A DNA stretch of 64,000 nucleotides from Paenibacillus dokdonensis (GTDB lineage Bacteria > Bacillota > Bacilli > Paenibacillales > Paenibacillaceae). The stretch lies in the NCBI RefSeq assembly GCF_004916975.1, contig NZ_STGQ01000001.1:62001-126000 (forward strand), read 5' to 3'. The notes below the pieces were generated by a model. That model saw only the letters and a list, made by a program, of their open reading frames with translations, searched no databases and was not told the DNA's origin. Of the stretch, positions 17,167 through 26,348 are shown piece after piece. Made by a program: the position numbers and the translations under genes. Every line of letters begins with the position of its first letter. The first letter of the stretch is position 1.

Positions 17167-18834
17167 ATGAAAAGATGGACGAGCGTTTTCCTGGCACTGA
17201 CGATGGTGATGGTATTTACGCTAACGGGATGCGGAAGCAAGAGCGACGGAAAGCAGGCATCCGAGACGCCGAAGACGACAGACAGCACGGAGAAGAAAGA
17301 AGATCCGAAGCCAGAGGAGAAAAAGACGCAGGATACACTCGTATTTGGACGCGGCGGGGATTCGGTAGCACTGGATCCAGCCATTGTCACGGATGGAGAG
17401 TCCTTGAAGATCGGACATCAGGTGTTCGACTCGCTGCTGGAATATAAGGAAGGGGAAACGGAAGTTCAGCCGGCACTCGCAGAGAGCTGGGAAGTATCCC
17501 CTGATGGTCTGAAGTATACGTTCAAGCTGCGCCAGGGGGTCAAGTTCCATGATGGCACGGACTTTAACGCAGAGGCCGTCGTGTTCAACTTCCAGCGCTG
17601 GAGTGATCCAAAGAGCGAATTCAAATTCGAAGGCGATTCCTTCGACTATTATGATTCCATGTTTGGTCCTGAGGGCTCCCGGGTCATTAAGGACGTGAAA
17701 GCTGTGGATACGAATACGGTAGAGTTTACGCTCGCCCAGCCGCAGGCACCATTCCTGCAAAATATCGCCATGACCTGTTTTGGCATTGGCAGTCCTGCAG
17801 CGATCAAGGAGAAAAAAGAGAACTTTAAAAGCGAGCCGGTTGGCACAGGCCCATTTGTATTTAAAGAATGGAAGCGTAATGATTCCATCACTTTGGATAA
17901 GAATCCGAACTACTGGAAGCAAGGGCTTCCGAAGCTGAACAAGGTTATCGTACGTTCCATTCCGGACAACTCCGCACGCTTTAATGCGCTGCAAAATGGA
18001 GAAATCGACCTCATGGAGGATTTGAATCCGGATGACCTGTCCGTGCTCGAAAGCAAGAGCGATCTGCAAAAAATCAACCGCCCATCCTTCAACATCGCAT
18101 ACCTCGGCTTTAACCTGAAGAAAAAACCGTTTGATAACGTGAAGGTTAGAGAGGCGCTCAGCCATGCGGTGAACAAACAAGGCATTGTGGATGCTTTCTT
18201 CGCAGGACAGGCTAAACCAGCCGTGAATCCAATGCCGCCTACGTTATGGGGTCATAATGACAGCATTCAGGATTATGACTATAACCTGGACACCGCGAAG
18301 CAGCTGCTTGCCGAAGCCGGATATCCGAATGGACTGCCGGATCCGGTCACATTCTATGCAATGCCGGTATCCCGTCCTTATATGCCGGATGGCAAGAAGG
18401 TGGCAGAAGCAATCCAGGCGGATTTCGAAAAGATCGGAGTCAAGGTCAACATTCAATCTCCGGAGTGGGCAACGTATCTGGATGATACGAAAGCAGGCGC
18501 CAAGGACGACATTTATATGATGGGTTGGACAGGCGATAATGGCGACCCGGATAACTTTATCTATACGCTGCTTGATAAGGATTCCATCCCAGGCAACAAC
18601 CGCAGCTTCTATGTGAATGAAGACCTTCACAAAATTCTGATTGAAGCCCAGAAGGAAGTTAGCCAGGACAAGCGCGTAGAGCTGTACAAGAAGTCCCAGG
18701 AAATTATCAAAAAAGATATTCCATGGATTCCGCTTGTGCATACCACGCCAATTCTGGCCGCCAAAGCCAATCTGAAAGGGTATGTGCCGTCGCCAACAGG
18801 TACTGAAGCCTACAGCAACATTTACTTTGAATAA
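17167..18834 (+). CDS. Peptide-binding lipoprotein of the ABC importer (family 5)
   Basis: This 555-residue protein is exported and lipid-anchored: a hydrophobic signal peptide ends in the lipobox 'TLTGC', with Cys22 as the lipidated residue. A lysine/glutamate-rich linker (residues 25-55) tethers an SBP_bac_5 domain, shown by 'ALAESWEVSPDGLKYTFKLR', 'GVKFHDG', 'PFDNVKVREALSHAVNK' and 'LAEAGYPNGLPD'. It captures short peptides (or a similar ligand) and delivers them to the two permeases downstream. The start at 17167 follows GAAAGGGGAAAAAACG. Confidence 0.93.
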   Translation: MKRWTSVFLALTMVMVFTLTGCGSKSDGKQASETPKTTDSTEKKEDPKPEEKKTQDTLVFGRGGDSVALDPAIVTDGESLKIGHQVFDSLLEYKEGETEVQPALAESWEVSPDGLKYTFKLRQGVKFHDGTDFNAEAVVFNFQRWSDPKSEFKFEGDSFDYYDSMFGPEGSRVIKDVKAVDTNTVEFTLAQPQAPFLQNIAMTCFGIGSPAAIKEKKENFKSEPVGTGPFVFKEWKRNDSITLDKNPNYWKQGLPKLNKVIVRSIPDNSARFNALQNGEIDLMEDLNPDDLSVLESKSDLQKINRPSFNIAYLGFNLKKKPFDNVKVREALSHAVNKQGIVDAFFAGQAKPAVNPMPPTLWGHNDSIQDYDYNLDTAKQLLAEAGYPNGLPDPVTFYAMPVSRPYMPDGKKVAEAIQADFEKIGVKVNIQSPEWATYLDDTKAGAKDDIYMMGWTGDNGDPDNFIYTLLDKDSIPGNNRSFYVNEDLHKILIEAQKEVSQDKRVELYKKSQEIIKKDIPWIPLVHTTPILAAKANLKGYVPSPTGTEAYSNIYFE

Positions 18835-18851
18835 TCGGCAGGTGAATTGCT

Positions 18852-19856
18852 TTGAGCTCATATGTATTGAAACGCCTGTTGATTCTGATTCCGGTCCTGA
18901 TCGGAATGACCATTATCGTCTTCTCCATTATTCATGCCATTCCCGGTGATCCGGCAGAAACGATTCTCGGCCAAAAGGCCACCGAACAATCCAAGGAGGC
19001 GCTGCGCCAGCAGCTGGGGCTGAATAAGCCCTGGCTGCAGCAGTATTTTACCTACCTGGGTGATCTGGCCAAAGGTGATTTGGGAAAATCGGTCCGGACA
19101 AAGGAACCGATTGCGAAAGAGATCATGCCGTATCTTGCAGCCACGCTGGAGCTGACCTTTACGAGTATGTTATTCGCAACGTTTGTAGGGATGAATGCCG
19201 GTATTATCAGCGCATGGAGGCAAAATTCCTGGTTTGATTACATTATCATGGTGATCGCACTGATTGGGGTCTCCATGCCGATTTTTTGGCTTGGTCTGAT
19301 GGAACAGTGGATATTCTCCATTAAACTGCACTGGCTCCCTTCCATTGGAAGGATGGACCAGCGCGATCCGGTGGAGTCGGTCACGAATCTGTACATCATA
19401 GATTCCATCATTGCCGGCAGATGGGATCAGCTGTGGACGGTCATGAAGCATCTGGTATTGCCAAGTATCGCGCTCGGTACCATTCCAATGGCGATCATAG
19501 CACGGATGACGCGTTCGAGCATGCTCGAGGTCATGAAATCCGATTATGTCCGCACAGCCAAAGCCAAAGGTTTATCCCAGTTTTTCGTGGTGTATAAGCA
19601 TGCTCTGAAGAACGCGTCCATTCCTGTATTGACCGTCATCGGTCTGCAGACAGGTTCGCTGCTCGGCGGAGCGGTGCTGACGGAAACCATTTTCGCATGG
19701 CCGGGTGTGGGCCGTTATATTTTCGAGGCGATCAGCTCCCGTGATTATCCGGTTATCCAAAGTGGTATTCTCATTATCGCATTCATTTTTATCGTCATTA
19801 ATCTGATAGTGGATCTGCTGTACGCCTTGATTGATCCGCGCATCCAGTACAAATAA
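18852..19856 (+). CDS. Peptide ABC transporter permease (DppB-like)
   Basis: This 334-residue inner-membrane protein has six predicted membrane helices, beginning with 'LLILIPVLIGMTIIVFSII'. The N-terminal 'IPGDPAETILG' and 'LGLNKPWLQQYFTYLGDL' motifs identify the DppB/OppB branch, and the EAA loop near residue 230 ('YVRTAKAKGLSQFFVVYKHA') docks the ATPases. I take TTG 18852 as start because AGGTGA lies at the right distance and the product then begins at the family's N-terminus. It pairs with the next gene. Confidence 0.92.
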   Translation: MSSYVLKRLLILIPVLIGMTIIVFSIIHAIPGDPAETILGQKATEQSKEALRQQLGLNKPWLQQYFTYLGDLAKGDLGKSVRTKEPIAKEIMPYLAATLELTFTSMLFATFVGMNAGIISAWRQNSWFDYIIMVIALIGVSMPIFWLGLMEQWIFSIKLHWLPSIGRMDQRDPVESVTNLYIIDSIIAGRWDQLWTVMKHLVLPSIALGTIPMAIIARMTRSSMLEVMKSDYVRTAKAKGLSQFFVVYKHALKNASIPVLTVIGLQTGSLLGGAVLTETIFAWPGVGRYIFEAISSRDYPVIQSGILIIAFIFIVINLIVDLLYALIDPRIQYK

Positions 19857-19867
19857 GGGGGAAGAAC

Positions 19868-20761
19868 ATGGCAGAAGTTACGGTCAAACCAAACGCCGCC
19901 GCTCCAGTCATGGAGGAAGTGTCAGGCCCCTGGCGTGATGCGTGGAGGGCGTTTCGTAAAAATAAAATCGCGATGATCGGGCTCATGATTATTATTTTCT
20001 TCGTTGTGATTGCCCTGATCGCGCCGCTGATTGCCCCCTTTAATTACAAGGATCAGCAGCTGATGGACCGCCTGAAGGCACCATCCTCGGCCCATTGGTT
20101 CGGGACGGATGACCTCGGACGCGATCTGTTCAGCCGGGTATTGTATGGCGCAGGAATTTCGCTTTGGGTCGGCTTCTTTTCAGTGATCGGCTCCATTGTG
20201 GCCGGCACGGCGCTGGGAATTATTGCGGGCTACTTTGGCAAATGGGCGGATATGGTCATTTCACGACTCTTCGACATTTTGCTGGCATTCCCGAGCATCC
20301 TGCTCGCGATTGCGATTGTGGCCATTCTGGGGCCTTCGCTGCAAAATGCGCTGTACGCCATCGCAATCGTTAACATTCCGACTTACGGCCGGCTGGTCCG
20401 GGCGAAGGTGCTCAGCTTGAAGAATGAGGAGTACATCACGTCAGCAAAGGCGATTGGAATGAAAAATATGCGTATTCTCCTCAGCCATATTTTGCCGAAC
20501 AGCCTGACGCCGATCATCGTGCAGGGCACGCTTGGTATTGCGACGGCGATTATCGAAGCGGCGGCCCTCGGCTTCCTTGGTCTTGGCGCCCAGCCTCCGG
20601 AGCCGGAGTGGGGCAAAATGCTGTCCGACTCCCGCCAGTTTATTCAGAAGGCGCCTTGGACGGTCGTTTTTCCGGGTGTATCGATCATGCTGACGGTGCT
20701 CGGATTCAATCTCCTCGGGGACGGCCTGCGGGATGTACTGGATCCAAGAATGAAAAATTAA
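19868..20761 (+). CDS. Peptide ABC transporter permease (DppC-like)
   Basis: This 297-residue membrane protein is the second permease. It begins with a soluble tail of about 40 residues, then a membrane helix ('IAMIGLMIIIFFVVIALIAP') and the DppC landmarks 'HWFGTDDLGRDLFSRVLYGA' and 'AKAIGMKNMRILLSHILPN' (EAA loop). The start follows AAGGGGGAAGAAC. It is the last gene of the importer operon and is followed by a strong terminator. Confidence 0.92.
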   Translation: MAEVTVKPNAAAPVMEEVSGPWRDAWRAFRKNKIAMIGLMIIIFFVVIALIAPLIAPFNYKDQQLMDRLKAPSSAHWFGTDDLGRDLFSRVLYGAGISLWVGFFSVIGSIVAGTALGIIAGYFGKWADMVISRLFDILLAFPSILLAIAIVAILGPSLQNALYAIAIVNIPTYGRLVRAKVLSLKNEEYITSAKAIGMKNMRILLSHILPNSLTPIIVQGTLGIATAIIEAAALGFLGLGAQPPEPEWGKMLSDSRQFIQKAPWTVVFPGVSIMLTVLGFNLLGDGLRDVLDPRMKN

Positions 20762-20774
20762 TATCTGTTAATGC

Positions 20775-20817
20775 GGCGGTCATGACCTCATTGGATGAGG
20801 TGATGGCCGTCTTTTTT
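20775..20817 (+). terminator. Terminator of the peptide importer operon
   Basis: A long stem (20775-20790 with 20796-20811, several G-T pairs) around TTGGA is followed by six T residues at 20812-20817. Confidence 0.85.
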
Positions 20818-20925
20818 GCGTCCTGATTCTCATTTACTTGGTTGGATTTGTAGATGCATGGAGGAATTGAAGGGCTGGGATGGAAGTAGGCACAGAACAT
20901 CCAAATGATATTTTTTCCAAAAGGC

Positions 20926-20951
20926 TGTAACTTTTGTCTGTTTGAAACGTG
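20926..20951 (+). promoter_or_regulatory. ECF-type promoter of the sigma/anti-sigma operon
   Basis: TGTAAC (20926-20931), a 16-base spacer and CGTG (20948-20951) match the TGAAAC-N16-CGTC type used by ECF sigma factors such as SigM and SigW. It lies 20 bases before the sigma gene, so the leader would be very short and start close to the ribosome site AGGGG. This suggests self-activation. Confidence 0.65.
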
Positions 20952-20970
20952 GTTGTTATGAGGGGATTAA

Positions 20971-21486
20971 ATGATGAAGCGCAGCACACTCGAAAGCGTG
21001 TACCGGAAATATATGCCTGAAGTGTACCGATATTTGCGGACCCTTTGCGGAGAAGAGGCTGCCGCGGAGGACTTGGTACAGGAGACCTTTTACCGCGCGT
21101 ATTTGCATCTGGAAAATTACAAGGATGAGAAGATAAAGCCCTGGCTCTTCCGCGTGGCCTACAATGCTTTTATCGATATGAAACGTAAAGAAAGCCGCAG
21201 TATCACGTCGTCGGATGATTTTTTTCATAATCTGCCTGATGATGACAGGAAAGGACCCGAATCGGTCATGTTGCAAAAGGAAGCCAGGGATACGCTGCAG
21301 GATTGGATATCTAAGCTGCCTGATCTGCAGAAGCAGGCTTTGATTTTAAATGATCTGCATCAGTTTTCATACCAGGAAAGCGCGGATATTATGGGGATTA
21401 CGTTGTCGCATTTTAAAATTCTGCTGTTTAGGGCCAGGCAGCAGCTAAGGAAGATCCGGGAAAGGAACGATCGGGATGAGCGATGA
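20971..21486 (+). CDS. ECF sigma factor (SigM-like)
   Basis: This 171-residue protein has sigma region 2 at residues 10-75 ('AAAEDLVQETFYRAYLHL' and 'KPWLFRVAYNAFID') and region 4 at residues 110-160 ('FSYQESADIMGITLSHFKI'). It should direct RNA polymerase to TGTAAC/CGTG-type promoters, one of which lies directly upstream. A second ATG codon follows the first. It overlaps the next gene, whose product resembles the SigM regulator YhdL, by 11 bases, as expected for a sigma/anti-sigma pair. The stimulus is unknown; cell-envelope stress is likely from the family. Confidence 0.9.
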   Translation: MMKRSTLESVYRKYMPEVYRYLRTLCGEEAAAEDLVQETFYRAYLHLENYKDEKIKPWLFRVAYNAFIDMKRKESRSITSSDDFFHNLPDDDRKGPESVMLQKEARDTLQDWISKLPDLQKQALILNDLHQFSYQESADIMGITLSHFKILLFRARQQLRKIRERNDRDER

Positions 21487-22663
21487 TTTCAAACGAAGGC
21501 TGCAGGATTACCGGGATGGAAAACTGCCGGACGATGAAAAGTTAGAGCTGGAGCAGGAGCTGGAGAAGATGGAAGTCTACCAGTCCTATCTGGATAACAT
21601 GCTGGACAGTGAAGAAAACAAGAAGAACACGGGGCACGGTAAGTTATCTGCTGAAGAGATGAAAATGCATAAGCGGGAAGCAAGACTGCTCCGAAGAGGG
21701 AAATGGAAGGCACGTTTTGGCACGGTATTAACACTAATCAGTTTATTTATATGGTTTACGTTCTTGTCTTCGATTGGGAGCGCGATTTACTTTTCAGCAG
21801 GAGACCCGGATCGTAATGAAGTTAATAAGGATGTGGTGGAGTCGGCTATCGCTGTCGGCTATCCTAATATTAAAGTTAATCTGAGCAGCAATGCTGGATC
21901 ATATTTTAATATGAAAGCAAACGGGAAAATGATGAAACGCGTGGGGGATGAAAATCTTGAGGTAGGAGATTTCTCGGGATCATTTCTATTCAGCTGGCTG
22001 CGATTATATGATTTCTCCTGGTCAGATGCCGAAGCAACCGGAAAGGTTCTTTTTCAATATCCTGGATATAAAGCCATAGACAGCGATAGAGAATGGAAAA
22101 GGCTGGAGAAGCTGCCTGAAGGCACGGTAACGGAGGCGTATGTATCTTATAAACAGCTATATTCAACAGATGATTTTTTGAAGCTGTTCAAGGGCAAGCC
22201 GTTTGATCCACTCTGGTTTGCTGTAGACAATGGTGGCGGATCGGCAAAACGCGATTACGGAATGGTGACGAGCCCAATTGGATTTTCGGCGTATCCTATA
22301 TGGCATCCTGGTGATGGGAAGGTAACGAGTAGTTCAAAACAAAAAACAGGACTCTTCACCTCAATAAGTACAACTTCAACTTCATATCCTGGTGTGGATT
22401 CCTACGGCTCAGGAGAGCTACGAAATGAGAACTTTATCAATACCCTGCGCATTCTGGAAAAGCATAAATTAGCGGCGAGAAGTTTGATTCCTTTTGTGGA
22501 TATAAGTGATACTCTTAATTATGTGGAAAAGAACGGGGTTAAAATCTATGGAGCCGTAGTGACCGGCCCTACCAAAGAAATTCTAAAGCTGAAGAATGAC
22601 CCTGCCGTGTCCGGTATTCACATTGGAAAAGTCACATTGTGGAACTGGAGCCAGGAGCAGTAA
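21476..22663 (+). CDS. Membrane anti-sigma factor (YhdL-like)
   Basis: This 395-residue protein has a short cytoplasmic N-terminal part (residues 1-80) rich in charged helices, one membrane helix at about 82-105 ('FGTVLTLISLFIWFTFLSSI'), and a large extracytoplasmic domain. This layout and the 'KVLFQYPGYKAID' and 'VYVSYKQLYSTDDFLKLF'-type motifs fit the 'sigma factor regulator' N- and C-terminal families that include YhdL. It probably holds the upstream sigma factor at the membrane until a signal arrives. Overlap with the sigma gene supports coupled translation. Confidence 0.8.
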   Translation: MSDDFKRRLQDYRDGKLPDDEKLELEQELEKMEVYQSYLDNMLDSEENKKNTGHGKLSAEEMKMHKREARLLRRGKWKARFGTVLTLISLFIWFTFLSSIGSAIYFSAGDPDRNEVNKDVVESAIAVGYPNIKVNLSSNAGSYFNMKANGKMMKRVGDENLEVGDFSGSFLFSWLRLYDFSWSDAEATGKVLFQYPGYKAIDSDREWKRLEKLPEGTVTEAYVSYKQLYSTDDFLKLFKGKPFDPLWFAVDNGGGSAKRDYGMVTSPIGFSAYPIWHPGDGKVTSSSKQKTGLFTSISTTSTSYPGVDSYGSGELRNENFINTLRILEKHKLAARSLIPFVDISDTLNYVEKNGVKIYGAVVTGPTKEILKLKNDPAVSGIHIGKVTLWNWSQEQ

Positions 22664-22704
22664 TGGACTGATTGGACTGATTTTACAATCTATGTATCCA
22701 TTAG

Positions 22705-22748
22705 CCGTCGATGCGGACCATGATAACGGTCTGAAAGGCGGTTTTTTT
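22705..22748 (+). terminator. Terminator after the anti-sigma gene
   Basis: CCG...GACC-ATGATAAC-GGTC...CGG (22705-22741) is followed by seven T residues. Confidence 0.75.
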
Positions 22749-22880
22749 GTGCAGATTTATGATAAGGAAGGCAATGTTCGAATAGAAGAAGCATCACGCG
22801 TTTATAAATTTACAAGTACAGCGGGTTCGAAATGTCTTATAATGAAAAAAATAAAAAACTGGAGCCAAGGAGTGCTGTAT

Positions 22881-24290
22881 ATGAATATCAAAGAGAAAAG
22901 AGAACACCGCCAGTACCCTGAACAAACCAGACTGGATGCGTCCAGAGCTACGTATGAACGGGATTATTCAAGGCTGATTCATTCACCGACATTTCGCCGG
23001 TTGCAGGGCAAGTCTCAGGTTTTTGGCGCGGGGACCGGTGACTACTACCGCACACGCCTGACACATTCACTCGAAGTCGCGCAGATTGCCCGCGAAGCGG
23101 CCAAAAGTTTGGTGCGTGCACATCCTGAAGTTACGGAGGAGATGGCAGATAATCCTGGACTTGTGATCGATCCGGAGGTCGTGGAATGCGCGGCGATTGC
23201 CCATGATTTTGGACATCCGCCTTTTGGACATAAAGGTGAAGAAGTGCTGGATGGCATTCTGGATCAGCTTATCAAGGATAAGACGAAAGAAGCGGTTGAA
23301 GGCTTATATATGAACTCCGAGCAAATTCAGGATGTGCGCATCCGCATGCGGCATAAATATGAGCATTTTGAAGGCAACGCGCATAATTTCCGGCTGATTA
23401 TGTTTTTGGAAAAACGGGAAAACGTGGACGGCCTTAATTTATCCGATGCGGTGCTGCTTGGAATTAACAAATATCCGTTTCCGGGTACGTTGAATAAGAA
23501 GGGGCTCTACCAGCATGAATGGAGTTATATTTCGGAGATCCGCCGGGACTGGGGCATTCCCTCCGATAAAAGAACGCTGGAATCGCAGCTCATGGATTTA
23601 TGCGATGACATTGCCTACTCCGCGCATGACCTGGAAGATGGGATCAAGGCCGGGAAGATTGAGGTTCATGAGCATTTTCTGCATGATCCTTATATTATCC
23701 GCCTGATTATAGAGAAGATCATGACGCTGGAGGATTTTTTCTGGAAAGGCTGGGACGCGGACCGTATCCGCCTCAAAGTAGAAGAGGTCATGACCTCCTT
23801 CTTGCAGGTCTGGAATGATAAGCTGCCTTCCTGCGAGCATGATTATTCCCGGACTCGGCGCGAGGTCAAGGCCTTCTGGGTAAGTCTGTTCGTCAGTAAC
23901 CTTGGGGTCATCGAAGACGGGGACTGGAAAAAGGTTACGTTTATCAAGGATAATGAAGAAAATCTCGACATGCTTCGTACCGTTAGCGTCCTGAAGAGCT
24001 TTGCCTGGGTCACCATGATCCGGGATTTGCGCGTGCAGCGTCTGCAAAAACGAAGCGAGTGGATGATTAAGCATCTCTGGGATGCTTTTCTCGATCCTGT
24101 CACATCCAAATCCATTATTCCGTCCGACTGGCTTCAGCGTTACGAGAGGGATCAGGCTAGCAGCCGCCCGATCTGGACATGGGAGCACATGGTCATCGAT
24201 TATATCGCCGGCATGACGGACGCCTTTGCGGAAAAGATCTATAATGAATTGTACGGACTAAAGGTAGGTTCCATTTACGATCTGGATTAA
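22881..24290 (+). CDS. dNTP triphosphohydrolase (dGTPase-like HD protein)
   Basis: This 469-residue enzyme would hydrolyse dGTP or other dNTPs to the nucleoside and triphosphate. I place the start at ATG 22881, eight bases after AAGGAG; the frame is open further upstream, but that part runs across a terminator. The HD metal site is formed by His62 in 'RTRLTHSLEVA', His108-Asp109 in 'AIAHDFGHPPFGH', and a later Asp in 'LMDLCDDIAYSAHDLEDG'. 'FRRLQGKSQVF' is a family landmark. Members of this family control dNTP pools, and some limit phage growth. Confidence 0.93.
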   Translation: MNIKEKREHRQYPEQTRLDASRATYERDYSRLIHSPTFRRLQGKSQVFGAGTGDYYRTRLTHSLEVAQIAREAAKSLVRAHPEVTEEMADNPGLVIDPEVVECAAIAHDFGHPPFGHKGEEVLDGILDQLIKDKTKEAVEGLYMNSEQIQDVRIRMRHKYEHFEGNAHNFRLIMFLEKRENVDGLNLSDAVLLGINKYPFPGTLNKKGLYQHEWSYISEIRRDWGIPSDKRTLESQLMDLCDDIAYSAHDLEDGIKAGKIEVHEHFLHDPYIIRLIIEKIMTLEDFFWKGWDADRIRLKVEEVMTSFLQVWNDKLPSCEHDYSRTRREVKAFWVSLFVSNLGVIEDGDWKKVTFIKDNEENLDMLRTVSVLKSFAWVTMIRDLRVQRLQKRSEWMIKHLWDAFLDPVTSKSIIPSDWLQRYERDQASSRPIWTWEHMVIDYIAGMTDAFAEKIYNELYGLKVGSIYDLD

Positions 24291-24332
24291 ATAGAAGATT
24301 CATAAACGTTTCGTGTGAGAGGGGCTGAAATC

Positions 24333-25285
24333 ATGACGGGAATAAGCCTAAGCGCGCTGGATTGGTACCAAGAATAGGAGAGGTTTCCTATGAAACCGCG
24401 CTTCGGGAGGCAGTGGTGCTTGCGTCTTCGGCGGAACAGTGGGGCTATTCGCGTTATTGGGCAGCTGAGCATCATGATCTGGAGAATCTGTCCTGCGCCT
24501 CACCGGAGCTGCTCCTCGCACATATCGGAGCAAAGACTAACCGGATCCGGCTGGGGACAGGCGCTCTGCTCTTGCCTCACTATAGCCCGCTGAAGGTCGC
24601 GGAGAGCTTCCGCCTGCTGGCTGCTTTATATCCGGGACGCATGGATCTCGGGATTGGTCGCGCGCCTGGCGGCTCAGCCCATGCTTCGATGGCGCTTAGC
24701 GGTAACTTTCTGCAGAACGTGGCAGATATGCCGAAGAAAATGCGTGCCTTGATTAAGCTTCTGAATGACCGATATGTCTATGAAGAACAGCTGGTTCAGG
24801 CTAGACCTTTTCCGCAGATCCAGCCGGATTTGTGGATGCTGGGCACGAACAGCAAGAGTGCAGGTTTTGCTGCCGAGTATGGCACAGGTTATGTCTTTGG
24901 ACAATTTATGAGCGAACGTGACGGAGCCGAGGTGCTGAAAACGTACCGCGAGAGCTTCCAACCTTCTGCTCTGCTGGACAAGCCGCGCATGATGGTGGCG
25001 ATTGGGGTTATTTGTGCCGGGACGGAGCAGGAGGCAGAGCATCTGCTGCGGGCTGCTAAGCTGCCGGGACCAGAACGGAGCGGGCAGGGAGACCAAGAAG
25101 TACGAGGTGAATCACAAAACCGGCTTGTATACGGCACACCGGAGCAGGTAAGGGAGCGGCTCGCATTGATTGCAGACGCCTATGAATGCGATGAATTCCT
25201 TGTGTTTACGCCTGTTCAGGATTATCAGAAGCGGCTTGATTCTTATCGCATGCTAGCCTCCTGTTGTTTAGGAGATCATATATAG
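24333..25285 (+). pseudogene. LLM-class flavin monooxygenase, frameshifted near the start
   Basis: Read from ATG 24333 (after GAGAGGGGCTG) the product begins 'MTGISLSALD' and then runs into a stop. The other frame continues 'LVPRIGEVSYETALREAV' and is open to 25285. The family sequence needs GAT-TTG-GTA-CCA where the window has GATTGGTACCA, so one T is missing at 24361-24363. Apart from this the protein is complete, with luciferase-like landmarks 'YWAAEHHD', 'RIRLGTGALLLPHYSPLKVAE' and 'DLGIGRAPGG'. It would be an FMNH2-dependent monooxygenase or related enzyme of unknown substrate. A sequencing error is as likely as a real mutation. Confidence 0.8.
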
Positions 25286-25318
25286 TTCATTTGGCCTCGG
25301 GAAAGGAACAGGTTATTC

Positions 25319-26299
25319 ATGAAAGAACATATACAACAGGTTTTGGCAGAGGGTCAAACGGTTTATCTCTATACGTATGCCAGCCATGAGACGGAAGCGG
25401 AGCTTTGCCGTATGGAGATGCGGGCTTTATTTGGCAGCAGCGAGGAATACCGGAAGGAATCACTGCTGCTAAGTCAACAGGATATCGATCCCGACCGCAG
25501 TCCGTTCCTGTCTCTGCGTATGGATGTGCTGCTTAGCGGAAGCTCAGTGGAAGAGATTGCGGAGCATGCAGGTTTGAGACAGCTTGTTGAGGATAAAAAA
25601 ACCTTCAAAGTGATATTTATCAAATCAGGTGATTTTTATCCTTATGAGGAACAGAGGGCATTTGAACGGCTCGTCGGAAGCCGCATTCAGGGAAAGGCCG
25701 ATATGAGGAAGCCGGATGTTACGCTAGGGCTGATCTCTATACAGGGGACCTGGCTGCTTGGCGTATGTCACTACCCTAAGCGGGCATGGCATTCGCATAT
25801 CCATAAACCGCAGAACTATTCCACGGGCCTCAGCGCCGCCACAGCCAGAACGCTGGTTAATATTATGGCACCGGATACAGAAGGTTTACGGGCGGTGGAC
25901 CCTTGCTGCGGGATGGGCAATGTGCTGATTGAAGCCTTGTCCATGGGGCTGGACATCCTAGGAAGAGATATCAATCCGCTTGCCATCCGCGGAGCCAGAA
26001 CGAATCTGGAGCACTACGGTTATCCTGTGGAGCTGGTTACGCTGGGGGATATGAATGAACTGGATGGTCCGTTCGATGCCGCAATTTTAGATATGCCCTA
26101 TAATCTCTGCTCTGTGCTGCCAACGGAAGATCAGAGGCATATGCTGGCGAGCCTTCATCGTCTGGCGCCGCGGGCGGTGGTCGTATCCACCGAAGAAGAG
26201 GTGCGAAGCCGAATCGAAGAAGCGGGTTACCGCATCAAGGATGAATGCAAGGTATGGAAGGGTAGCTTTGTACGCCATGTGTGGCTGTGCGAGGCTTAA
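25319..26299 (+). CDS. TRM11-like RNA methyltransferase
   Basis: This 326-residue protein has an N-terminal THUMP-like region and a C-terminal Rossmann methyltransferase domain. The SAM site is 'DPCCGMGNVLIEAL', and the catalytic motif IV is 'DMPYNL', a variant of the D-P-P-Y of N2-guanine methyltransferases. It therefore probably modifies a guanine in tRNA, as TRM11/TrmG10 enzymes do. It starts at ATG 25319 after GGGAAAGGAAC and shares a bidirectional terminator with the convergent dehydrogenase gene. Confidence 0.82.
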   Translation: MKEHIQQVLAEGQTVYLYTYASHETEAELCRMEMRALFGSSEEYRKESLLLSQQDIDPDRSPFLSLRMDVLLSGSSVEEIAEHAGLRQLVEDKKTFKVIFIKSGDFYPYEEQRAFERLVGSRIQGKADMRKPDVTLGLISIQGTWLLGVCHYPKRAWHSHIHKPQNYSTGLSAATARTLVNIMAPDTEGLRAVDPCCGMGNVLIEALSMGLDILGRDINPLAIRGARTNLEHYGYPVELVTLGDMNELDGPFDAAILDMPYNLCSVLPTEDQRHMLASLHRLAPRAVVVSTEEEVRSRIEEAGYRIKDECKVWKGSFVRHVWLCEA

Positions 26300-26308
26300 T
26301 ATAGTAAA

Positions 26309-26345
26309 GCCCCAGTCTCTTCTAAATGAGAGACTGGGGCTTTTA
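26309..26345. terminator. Bidirectional terminator between convergent genes
   Basis: A perfect 12-base stem GCCCCAGTCTCT/AGAGACTGGGGC (26309-26320, 26329-26340) with TTTT on the right and AAA on the left serves both strands. Confidence 0.92.
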
Positions 26346-26348
26346 TTA

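Noticed and set aside
22596..22880. Upstream extension of the dNTPase frame
   Set aside because: The extra 95 residues cross a terminator and the end of the anti-sigma gene, and a strong ribosome site precedes ATG 22881.
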